From positions 930,001 to 994,000 of the forward strand of contig JADJON010000001.1 of assembly GCA_016713765.1 (NCBI GenBank): a stretch of DNA of 64,000 bases. Reading direction: 5' to 3'. Each line of letters starts with the position of its first letter. Within the stretch, counting starts at the first letter, position 1. The position numbers and the translations under genes are program-made. Source of the DNA: Bacteroidota bacterium (GTDB lineage Bacteria > Bacteroidota > Bacteroidia > AKYH767-A > 2013-40CM-41-45). This document shows, one piece after another, positions 53,137 to 61,800 of the stretch. The notes beneath the pieces are model-generated. The model was given only the letters and a program-made list of their open reading frames with translations, ran no database searches and was not told where the DNA came from.

Positions 53137-53595
53137 ATGATCACCATCTACACCGACGGCGCTTCGCGCGGTAATCCGGGTCCGGGCGGATATGGGGTGA
53201 TCCTGATGGCGGGACATCACCGGAAGGAGTTGTCGGAAGGCTTCCGGCTGACGACAAACAATCGCATGGAGTTGTTGAGTGTGATCAAGGGGCTGGAAGC
53301 GCTGAAGAATCCCGGTAGCCAGGTTACCGTTTACTCCGACTCAAAGTATGTGGTCGATGCCGTGGAGAAGGGCTGGCTGTTCGGTTGGGAGAAAAAAGGT
53401 TTTGACAAGAAGGCCAACCCCGACCTCTGGAGACGATTTCTCATCATTTATCGCCGGCACAAGGTGCGCTTTGTTTGGGTGAAAGGCCATGCCAGCAATC
53501 CGCTCAACAACCGCTGCGATGAACTGGCGGTGGCTGCGGCTTTGGCATCCGACCTGAAAGTTGATCATGGCTATGAGGAGTCGAAAGGAGAATAG
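53137..53595 (+). CDS. rnhA: Ribonuclease HI
   Basis: 152 residues from ATG 53137; codons before it belong to the repeat. Cleaves RNA in RNA-DNA hybrids. Active-site residues are D7 (YTDGASRGNPGPGG), E45 (NRMELLSV), D68 (VYSDSKYVV) and D128 (NNRCDELA), with H118 in VKGHASN. No N-terminal hybrid-binding domain. Its promoter, if any, would lie in the repeat block, so it could depend on read-through from kbl. Confidence 0.96.
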   Translation: MITIYTDGASRGNPGPGGYGVILMAGHHRKELSEGFRLTTNNRMELLSVIKGLEALKNPGSQVTVYSDSKYVVDAVEKGWLFGWEKKGFDKKANPDLWRRFLIIYRRHKVRFVWVKGHASNPLNNRCDELAVAAALASDLKVDHGYEESKGE

Positions 53596-53665
53596 GCTGC
53601 CTGGCTAAGAGCTGCGAGATGTTTATTCCCCGTCGGAAGTAAGCGTGCCGATAATCAAATTTGGA

Positions 53666-54397
53666 TCATTCCGCTTTTACCTGTCCGGTTCCATTTCCTG
53701 AAACGGCCACCCGTCCTGGATTTCCGGAGTAGTACACGTTACCGGTGTACTCGACCGTTGCCTCCAGTTCCCGTTCAACCCGCACACGACAGTCGCCTGT
53801 GGATTTGGTCAGGAGGTAGCAAAGGTCGGTGGAAAGCGCACGGTTGTCGACCACGCATACATCATTCAGCGACACAAACGAAACATTGCTTCGCCCGGAG
53901 ACATGCAGGTCGGCGCGGCCGATGTTGAGGTGCAGGTAGGAGCGATCGGTGTTCAACGTCAGCCAGATGCTGCCCGACCCGTTGTAGCAGTTGAACATAA
54001 AATCGTGCTGTCGGATCGTATCGTTGCAATGGATATCGCCGTATCCGTAGTAGGTGATGAGTTCGGGTTGCCCCATGCCGATGGTCACGGTGACGGGCTT
54101 ACGGAAGTTGCGCACCCAATTGCAGCGATTTTCGTTGCGCAGATAGAGGGTGCCGTTTTCCACTTCGGTGATGATGCCGTCGATCAGGTTTTCACCGGCT
54201 TGCACTACCGCAAAGCAGGTGGTGTCCAGTCGTAACACCAGGTCGATGTTGTCGTCCAGTTGTATGCGCGTAAAGGAAGCCAAGGGCCTGTGTTCGCTCG
54301 CGGTACGCCCGGTGCTTTTGAAGCAATCGAACTCGTGATCCTTTCCACAGGAAACCACGAGACTGAGCAGGAGCAGGAACAGGAATGAACGCAGCAT
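53666..54397 (-). CDS. GIN-domain (DUF2807) lipoprotein
   Basis: 243 residues. Lipobox LSLVVSCGK with Cys17; then a beta-helical head GIN domain from about residue 40 to the end (FTRIQLDDNIDLVLRLD, LNIGRADLHVSGRSNVSF, AVSGNGTGQVKAE). The family is usually called a putative auto-transporter adhesin; its function is unproven. It starts 4 bp after the end of the PagL-like gene and is the last of a three-gene envelope operon (M1 peptidase, deacylase, GIN protein). Confidence 0.9.
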   Translation of the reverse strand: MLRSFLFLLLLSLVVSCGKDHEFDCFKSTGRTASEHRPLASFTRIQLDDNIDLVLRLDTTCFAVVQAGENLIDGIITEVENGTLYLRNENRCNWVRNFRKPVTVTIGMGQPELITYYGYGDIHCNDTIRQHDFMFNCYNGSGSIWLTLNTDRSYLHLNIGRADLHVSGRSNVSFVSLNDVCVVDNRALSTDLCYLLTKSTGDCRVRVERELEATVEYTGNVYYSGNPGRVAVSGNGTGQVKAE

Positions 54398-54401
54398 GCC
54401 C

Positions 54402-55508
54402 TCAGGGTGTTTTGGATGTTGAGCGGAAACGCCAGCCGATACCCCATTCGACGAAATCCGCGCGGGCGTAATGGGTTTTTAGGTTCATCACCGCGATGAG
54501 CCTGGGAAAGTAATAACGGAAACCGATCCGGTGAAAATAGCGGCCGTCTTCCTGGAAACGGGTGTAAGGATAGTAGCCAAGGTTGAACAACAAGCCTAAC
54601 TTGCCTACCAGCACCTGTAAGCCCGTATGAACACCCGGCCGCAGGTTAGTCGAGCCGGGTTGCGGTGATTTTTCCGTTGCTTCCATCCGTACCCGCAGGC
54701 TTTGGTCGTAGAACAGATCGGCGCCCAATACCGCATCGACCTTATTGCTGAGCACATAGAAGAGGTCACCGGAAACGGAAGCGGCCAGGTACTTTCTGCC
54801 AAGCGGCGGATAGATCTCTTTCCAGGAAGCCGACGCAAAAGCGGTGGCCCAAAATCCTGAGCGTACCCGCAACAACTGGATATGGTGTTTCGGCGATTTC
54901 GTTCCGAAGTACTGCAGATACCCGAAGTGAGCAGCTGCCAGGTTGATGCCCAGGTTGGGCATGGCCGTGGCGCCGTTGGAATAGTGGGTGATGCCCAGGC
55001 CGCCTTCCAAGGCCCCTCTTCCGAAACGCTTACGTACCCGCAAGTCGAAGTGGATCACGCCGTTGAGCTTCGAGCCTATGGCCGTGTTTTTATAGTTCAC
55101 TTCCGGGTCGAAATTCCGTTGCACGTATCCAAGTCCCATTCCATACCGGAGCCTCCATTTCCATTGGCCTTGACCGGCCAGCGGAAAATCGAGGAAGGGA
55201 TAGAGCGCTACACCCAGGCCGAGTCGTTCGGCATTGCCGAGATCGAAAAACGCTAGCTGAAGACCTTTTTCCGGAAAGGCGAAGTCCTGTTGCCAACCCC
55301 TCTGCCCATCGGTCGGCACCAGGAGCGAGAATTCGATCGAACGAAGATGTCGTTCCTGCAGTGGCCGCAGGTTCGGACGGTGTGCGACGAGGAACCCATA
55401 CGTGAGCCGTGCTTCGAAGCCGTACCGGCCATCGGTACTGTCGACCAAGGATGATCCGGCCGCAGTAGCGGAAATCAAAAGCAGAAAGATCAGCGGGCTC
55501 AGACGCAT
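54402..55508 (-). CDS. PagL-like acyloxyacyl hydrolase (lipid A deacylase family)
   Basis: 368 residues from ATG 55508. Signal peptide LSPLIFLLLISATAAGS; then a beta-barrel with the PagL-like catalytic region GITHYSNGATAMPNLGIN (H175, S177, N178), and amphipathic strands to the C-terminus. PagL removes an acyl chain from lipid A in the outer membrane; this version is about twice the length of proteobacterial PagL. The ATG lies next to the stop of the M1 peptidase gene (one base apart), so it belongs to that operon. Activity toward lipid A is inferred from the family. Confidence 0.8.
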   Translation of the reverse strand: MRLSPLIFLLLISATAAGSSLVDSTDGRYGFEARLTYGFLVAHRPNLRPLQERHLRSIEFSLLVPTDGQRGWQQDFAFPEKGLQLAFFDLGNAERLGLGVALYPFLDFPLAGQGQWKWRLRYGMGLGYVQRNFDPEVNYKNTAIGSKLNGVIHFDLRVRKRFGRGALEGGLGITHYSNGATAMPNLGINLAAAHFGYLQYFGTKSPKHHIQLLRVRSGFWATAFASASWKEIYPPLGRKYLAASVSGDLFYVLSNKVDAVLGADLFYDQSLRVRMEATEKSPQPGSTNLRPGVHTGLQVLVGKLGLLFNLGYYPYTRFQEDGRYFHRIGFRYYFPRLIAVMNLKTHYARADFVEWGIGWRFRSTSKTP

Positions 55509-55509
55509 T

Positions 55510-58134
55510 TTAAGGGCGGGTGGCATCCAATGTGGCCAGCGTACGTTCCAGCCGGTCCAGTAATTCACGGTGTTCGTTGCGGTCGCGTTCTTTTCGGGAT
55601 CGCTCGATCTGAGGCGTATTGGTGACCGGTAGTTGGTTGAGTTCCTTGTCCAGCGTATTCGTTCTGCTTTCGACCGTCGCTTTCAAGGAGCGTAAAGCTG
55701 AAACGGCTGCCGAGCGGAAATAACGCCCGGTCGCGTTTTGCGCGAGTTCCTCCAATTGATCCGCACCCTGTCGCTGACGCTCGAGATCATGCTGCGCGGA
55801 TAGATACTTGCTGAAATTGTTGACAATACCATAGCGCGTGTAACCCTTCGCCTGACGCAACGCCCGCGTAAACCAGCCGATCCGGTCGTGCTGTTCGTCG
55901 GTAGCGAAATAGGCAGCCATCACTTCCAGTATGGCATTGCCGCTGTCTTTTTCCAGTTGTGGTACCTGCTGCGCAGCCAAGGCGGGATCTTTTTCTTTCA
56001 GCAGTTCGAACACTTTCGCGCAGACTTCATAACTGCTGTCGCGCAGACCTGACGGAACGAGTTCCGCATAGTCGTCGTACTCGGCGAAGCGGCGCAAACT
56101 GCGCCAGGCCTCCGATCGCACGGCAGACTCCGGATCGCCGGTGGCAAGTCGTTTCACTACGGGTAGTGCCGTGTCGGCACGCGATTGCATCCAGGTGCCG
56201 ATCGACTCGACCGCTTTTTTCCGGATGCGCCAATAGGGGTCTTGCAAGGCGGAAAAGATGGTTTTCCCGCCGGCTGACGCAACCTCATAGTTTTCGCTGA
56301 GTTTACTTACCGCTTCCCAGCGGTCATAATACCGGGGACCATGCGCATACTGATAGGGCAACCATTCTTTCGGTTTATTGTCTCGCCGAGTGCAGAGGAT
56401 GCGTTTATCGGCATCGACATTGACCAACTCAGGTGCCTGTTCCAGCGGAATGCGGATGGTTTGCTTCGCGCTGTTGAAGTCGACTGGAATGCTCTTCCTG
56501 CCGTTCACCGTATAGACATCGATCAACATGGGCAGTCGATAGGGGGCATGTTCCTCCATCGATTGTTGCTGTTCGAGCGTTACACTCATCGACCGGGCTG
56601 ATTCGTCCCAGGCGTAGTCGACATTCAGGATCGGCCGACCGGGACGGAAGTACCATTGATCGAAAAACCAATGAAGGTCTTCGCCGGTGACTTCTTCCAC
56701 CGCCTGCCGGAAGTCATCCACCTCCACGTTACCGAACGCATGACGTTGTAAATAAAGTTTCAGGGATGCGAAAAATGCATCGTCGCCGATTTGCCTCCGC
56801 AGCAAGTGCAGGATGCGCCCACCCTTGTTATAGGATACGGCGTCGAACAGGTCCTCCGCGTCTTCGTACCGATAGCGAACGGCGGGTGGATCCGATTTGC
56901 TCGTGGCCGCCAGGTAAGAAGAGAGGTCCTCGATGTTGAGCCGGTCGGCATCGTCGCTGCCGTACGCGTGTTCCCGCCAGAGGTATTCGCCATAATTGGC
57001 AAAGCCTTCGTTGAGTACGACATTGCTCCAGGATGCGCAGGTCACCAGATCGCCGAACCAGTGGTGAATCAATTCATGCGCGATCACATCTTCGTAGTCG
57101 TAGTCGAGTTGTTGTCGTGGGTCCTGCTGGATGCCGGTGCCGTGCACGACCGCGGTGGCGTTTTCCATGGCACCGCTGATGTACTCGTGTACGCAAACCT
57201 GCGCGTACTTTTCCCAGACGAAGGGGTATCCGAGTTTGTTCGAAAAGAAGTCGAGCATTTTCGCAGTCTTTCCGAAGATACGGCGGGCATAAGGCGCGTA
57301 GGCGGGATCGGTATAGTAACTCAGTTCGATGTTGTTCCACCGTTCCCGTGTAACCGACCAACGCCCGACGCCGATCATCGTGAGGTAGGGGGGCGCCGGG
57401 AGGCTCTGCTTCCAGTAATCGGTGCGTGTTCCGTTTCCGTTCAGTTGCTGTGAGAGCAATAAACCGTTGGAAAGGGTAACGAAAGAAGTGTCCACCGTGA
57501 GGTAGATCTCCTGGGTCGTTTTTTGATTGGGGGCATCCAGGGTGGGGAACCAGACGGAATTATGGGCCGTCTCTCCCTGGCTCCACAATTGTGTCGGTTT
57601 GTTGGGATCCTTTCCGTCGGGGTTGATGAAGTAAAGACCTTTCTCTCCCCGAATGGCCCGTGAGCCATCGCCCGTGCGAAGATCCGGCCGGCCGGTATAG
57701 TCGATCCATAGCACCAATTGGTTGTCGCGATGGAAAACGGTATCGAGTTTCAGCCGGATCGTGCTGCTGTCGTTCCGGAACGGTAGCAGCAGCGTATCAC
57801 CTTGCGCACGGATACGTCCTACCTGTTTAACCAGCATCATCTTCGCGTCCAGCACAAGGCTGTCGGTCGGGTAAAAGTGCGGATGTAGAAAAAGTGTTGC
57901 CTTACCGTCGATCTCCCGTTTGTCCCATCGGGGCTGGAGCTCGAGTCGTGTATGTACGAGGTCCCAGATCCGGTTTGGCTTCGCTGCATAGGCTTCCTGC
58001 TGCTTTCTCGGCTCTGTTTTCGAGGAGACGGCCGCAGGAGGCGATGCCGGAAGTTGCCGGCTTCCCGAGCAGGCAACGAGCAATAGGGCGACGGACAGCA
58101 GGGAAAGCCGGATAAATGGCGCAGGAACAGACAT
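55510..58134 (-). CDS. M1-family metallopeptidase lipoprotein with HEAT-like tail
   Basis: 874 residues. Lipobox VALLLVACSGS (Cys22); N-terminal beta domain; catalytic domain with ISGAMENATAVV and the zinc site H353-E-x-x-H357 with E376 in LNEGFAN. The C-terminal third has helical HEAT-like repeats (KAVESIGTWMQSRADTALPV, SEAWRSLRRFAEYDDY). M1 enzymes clip N-terminal amino acids; the lipid anchor places it in the periplasm or on the surface. A -7 box lies six bases before the ATG. First gene of the envelope operon. Confidence 0.95.
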   Translation of the reverse strand: MSVPAPFIRLSLLSVALLLVACSGSRQLPASPPAAVSSKTEPRKQQEAYAAKPNRIWDLVHTRLELQPRWDKREIDGKATLFLHPHFYPTDSLVLDAKMMLVKQVGRIRAQGDTLLLPFRNDSSTIRLKLDTVFHRDNQLVLWIDYTGRPDLRTGDGSRAIRGEKGLYFINPDGKDPNKPTQLWSQGETAHNSVWFPTLDAPNQKTTQEIYLTVDTSFVTLSNGLLLSQQLNGNGTRTDYWKQSLPAPPYLTMIGVGRWSVTRERWNNIELSYYTDPAYAPYARRIFGKTAKMLDFFSNKLGYPFVWEKYAQVCVHEYISGAMENATAVVHGTGIQQDPRQQLDYDYEDVIAHELIHHWFGDLVTCASWSNVVLNEGFANYGEYLWREHAYGSDDADRLNIEDLSSYLAATSKSDPPAVRYRYEDAEDLFDAVSYNKGGRILHLLRRQIGDDAFFASLKLYLQRHAFGNVEVDDFRQAVEEVTGEDLHWFFDQWYFRPGRPILNVDYAWDESARSMSVTLEQQQSMEEHAPYRLPMLIDVYTVNGRKSIPVDFNSAKQTIRIPLEQAPELVNVDADKRILCTRRDNKPKEWLPYQYAHGPRYYDRWEAVSKLSENYEVASAGGKTIFSALQDPYWRIRKKAVESIGTWMQSRADTALPVVKRLATGDPESAVRSEAWRSLRRFAEYDDYAELVPSGLRDSSYEVCAKVFELLKEKDPALAAQQVPQLEKDSGNAILEVMAAYFATDEQHDRIGWFTRALRQAKGYTRYGIVNNFSKYLSAQHDLERQRQGADQLEELAQNATGRYFRSAAVSALRSLKATVESRTNTLDKELNQLPVTNTPQIERSRKERDRNEHRELLDRLERTLATLDATRP

Positions 58135-58139
58135 TGCAT

Positions 58140-58147
58140 CAAAGATA
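58140..58147 (-). promoter_or_regulatory. -7 box TATCTTTG of the M1 peptidase operon
   Basis: Exact TAnnTTTG on the minus strand, only five bases before the ATG at 58134, implying a leaderless or nearly leaderless message. Confidence 0.65.
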
Positions 58148-58175
58148 AGGGCTGGCCCGGACTTGAATTTTAGGT

Positions 58176-58183
58176 TAACTTTG
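58176..58183 (+). promoter_or_regulatory. -7 box TAACTTTG of the biotin-carrier gene
   Basis: Exact TAnnTTTG seven bases before the ATG at 58191, so this message is probably leaderless too. The two divergent -7 boxes are 28 bases apart. Confidence 0.65.
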
Positions 58184-58190
58184 CCGTCCC

Positions 58191-58688
58191 ATGTACAAGG
58201 TAACCGTCAACGGTCGAGAATACCAGGTCGCGTACGATGCCCGCCACCAAAGCGTGAACGGTGAAGAGATGCATCCCGACATGCTCGAATACCGAAAAGG
58301 GAAGTTTCATCTCCTGCACAAGGGCCGTTCCTATGAAGCCGAACTGATCGAAGCGAATTTCGAGGAGAAATCATTCTCGATCAAGGTGAACAATACCGTT
58401 TACCAGCTGAATGTGCGCGACAAGTATGACGATCTGCTGCGCGAGATGGGAATCGACATCACCGCAGGTAAAAAGGTGAATGACATCAAGGCGCCGATGC
58501 CGGGTCTGGTGCTCAATGTCGCTGTTGCCGAAGGACAGTCAATTAAAAAGGGCGACCCGATTCTGGTACTGGAAGCCATGAAGATGGAGAATGTCATCAA
58601 AGCTCCGGCTGACGGGGCTATCCGGAAAATCAGTGTCAATAAGGGCGATAAAGTGGAGAAAAACCAGGTCATGGTTTCGCTTCACTAA
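58191..58688 (+). CDS. Biotin carboxyl carrier protein of an acyl-CoA carboxylase
   Basis: 165 residues. The C-terminal 75 residues are a biotinyl domain with biotin-lysine K131 in EAMKMEN; the N-terminal 85 residues form a small beta domain (YKVTVNGREYQVAYDARH) seen in carrier subunits of propionyl- or methylcrotonyl-CoA carboxylases. Spacing KAPMPGLV to EAMKMEN is standard. It is not next to a carboxylase or transcarboxylase gene, so the substrate is open. Likely cytoplasmic. Confidence 0.93.
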   Translation: MYKVTVNGREYQVAYDARHQSVNGEEMHPDMLEYRKGKFHLLHKGRSYEAELIEANFEEKSFSIKVNNTVYQLNVRDKYDDLLREMGIDITAGKKVNDIKAPMPGLVLNVAVAEGQSIKKGDPILVLEAMKMENVIKAPADGAIRKISVNKGDKVEKNQVMVSLH

Positions 58689-58693
58689 ACTGC

Positions 58694-58719
58694 AAAAACG
58701 GGACATTTTCGCCCTTTTT
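58694..58719 (+). terminator. Weak terminator after the biotin-carrier gene
   Basis: AAAAACGGG / CCCTTTTT with a bulge and nine-base loop, ending in a T run. Low stem stability. Confidence 0.5.
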
Positions 58720-58831
58720 CAGACAACTTTCCTGCATTTTTTCGTAAAATTTTAAAGAAACAGGGTTTTTGCCTTGTAGTCTCCGGATCTACCATTCGTT
58801 CCGGTTTGAGTAACTTTTCTGTCCCTCTCGC

Positions 58832-61800
58832 ATGAAACTTCGGCTATTCCTTGTGCTGTTGCTGATCGCCTTTACGCGTTTCGCATCCGCGCAAACGTTT
58901 TCGGGTACCGGTGGCAGTATCATCACCCTGTCCGATACTTCCCGCTTCAACATCAGCGTTTCGGGACTCTCTCCCGCCAGTGTGGATTACACCTTCGGGC
59001 TCGAATCGGTGACGATCAATATCAATCACAGCCGTGCCCGCGATATCGATTGTTTCCTGGCCGCGCCGGATGGTACACTCATCATGTTGACCACCGACAA
59101 TGGCGGAACGAGTGGTTCCAATTTCACCAACACGATCTTCCGCAACGACGCCGCTACGTCGATCACCAGCGGCTCCGCGCCTTTCACAGGCACGTACCGT
59201 CCGGAAGGAACCCTGTATAACGTCAACAACGGGCAAAACGGTAACGGCACCTGGCAGTTACGCGTGATCGACGACAGCAACAACGGCATTACCGGCTCAT
59301 TGATCAATTGGAGTATCAATTTTGGCGGTAACCCCGCACGACCGTTCCTGTTTTCCGGTTCCAATCTTCCCATCGTTGTCATCAACACCAACGGGCAGTC
59401 GATTCCCGACGACCCGAAGATCATCTGCGACATGGGTATCGTGAATAACGGTATCGGGCAACGCAATCATTTGAACGATCCGTTCAACGAATACAACGGA
59501 AAGATCGCGATCGAGATCCGGGGATCGTCCTCGCAGTCGTTCCCCAAGAAGTCGTATGGCTTTGAAACACGGATGCCGAACGGTGTTACCGATACCAACG
59601 TCGCCCTGCTGGGCATGCCGTCGGAACATGATTGGATCCTCAGTGCCAACTACACCGACAAATCGTTTTGCCGCAACGTACTCTTGTACCAACTTTCCAC
59701 GGAGATGGGGCATTACGCCGCCCGTACCCGGTACGTCGATGTGGTCCTGAACGGTGAGTACATCGGCATCTACGTGCTGATGGAGTCGATCAAGCGGGAT
59801 GGAGACCGGGTCGACATCGACAGACTACATCCGTGGGAGAATACCGCTCCGGACATTACCGGTGGATATATTCTTAAAGTCGATAAGACCACCGGAAGTG
59901 GCGGCGAAGGTTGGACCTCCCCTTATCCCCCGATCAATCACCCGAACGGTCAGACTACCTATCTGCAATATGATTATCCGGATCCGGACAGTATTTCCCT
60001 GCAGCAGAAGGCGTATATACAAGCCTATGTCGACAGCTTTGAGGACGCCCTATCATCGTCCGCGTTCATGGACCCGATTAACGGTTATCAGAAATACATC
60101 GGAAACGGTTCCTGGATCGATTACTTCTTCTGCAACGAGTTGAGCAAGAATGTCGATGGCTACCGTATCAGTTCTTATCTGTATAAAGACAAGAACAAGA
60201 CCCTGAAAGCCGGACCCGTTTGGGATTATGACATCGCTTGGGGGAACGCGAACTATTGCGGCGGTGATGATACGACCGGTTGGGCCTATCTGTTCTCTTG
60301 CACCGGCGACGGCTACCAGGTCCCGTTTTGGTGGCAGCGATTGCTGCAGGATACGAATTACACGAATCAACTCAAGTGCCGCTGGCAGGATTACCGGCAG
60401 AACGTGCTGAGTCAGCAGCACATTTTCGCCATCATCGATTCCATCACCGCGGTTATCGACGAATCGAAGGACTGGAATTTCACCGTCTGGCCGATCCTTG
60501 GTCAATACGTCTGGCCGAACCCTTCTCCGTATCCCACGACCTATGCCGGAGAAGTGCAGAACCTCAAGAACTGGGTGACGAGAAGGCTTTCCTGGCTCGA
60601 CAGTAACCTGCCCGGCCGGTGCAATTGCACGGTACAGGTTGTTCAACACAATGTCAGTTGCCCCGATGCCTGCGACGGCTATGCATTGGGAAATGGAACA
60701 AGCCCGTATGCGAAGACCTATAGTTGGGACAATGGCCTGACGCAGGATACGATTTTCAATCTTTGTCCCGGTGATTACACGGTAACGATGGAGGATGCCA
60801 TCGGTTGTTCCCGTACGACCACGGTCACCATCACGGAGCCAGCACCACTGTCAGTGGGAATCAGTACGGCGAATTCCAATTGCAGCGGGGCCGGCTGTAA
60901 CGGTACCGCCACCGCTTCGCCATCCGCCGGAACGGCACCGTACTCCTATGCCTGGAGCAACGGACAAACCGCTGCAACGGCTACCGGCTTGTGTGCAGGT
61001 ACGTATACAGTCACGGTTACGGATGCGAACGGATGCACGAAAACCACATCCGCGACCATCATCAATCCCGTTGCGCCGACGGTCAGTTTGGCATCCAGTT
61101 CCATGGTCAGTTGTGCCGGCGGCTCGAATGGTTCCGCCGCCATCAGCGTGACAGGTGGCAACGCCCCTTACGCGTATGCCTGGACACCGAACGTCAGCAC
61201 GACCGCTTCGGCCGGCAATCTCGCTGCGGGTACCTACACCGTGCGTGTGACGGACGCCAACAATTGCGAGGCTTATGTCTCCATCGACATCACGGAACCG
61301 TCTGCGCTTCAAACGACCGTCAGTTCAAGCGATGTGCGCTGTGCCGGGAGCACGACAGGACAGGCAAGTGTCCAGGTGAACGGTGGCGCCGGAGGATATT
61401 CATTTGCCTGGTCACCCGGTGGCTCGACCAACGACACCCTTTACAATGCGTCAGCCGGTTCGTACTCGGTCACTATCACCGATGCGAACGGTTGTACCCG
61501 AAGCGCAACGACAATCGTCGGTTCTCCACCACCGATCGGACTATCCTTCAACGCGACCCCGGCCAGTTGTAACGGAGGCAGTGACGGCCAAATCATCCTG
61601 ACGGCATCCGGTGGAACCGGCACCTTGCAGTACAGTTGGGCAGGATCGTCCGATACCGGATTCATACGGCTTGCACTTTCTGCCGGCATTTATTCCTGCA
61701 CGGTTACGGATGCCAACGGTTGCACCCAAGGAGGTAGCGCGCAGGTAACGGAACCTTCCAAACTGGTTCTGTCATCAGCCGCTACTCCGTCCGATTGTCA

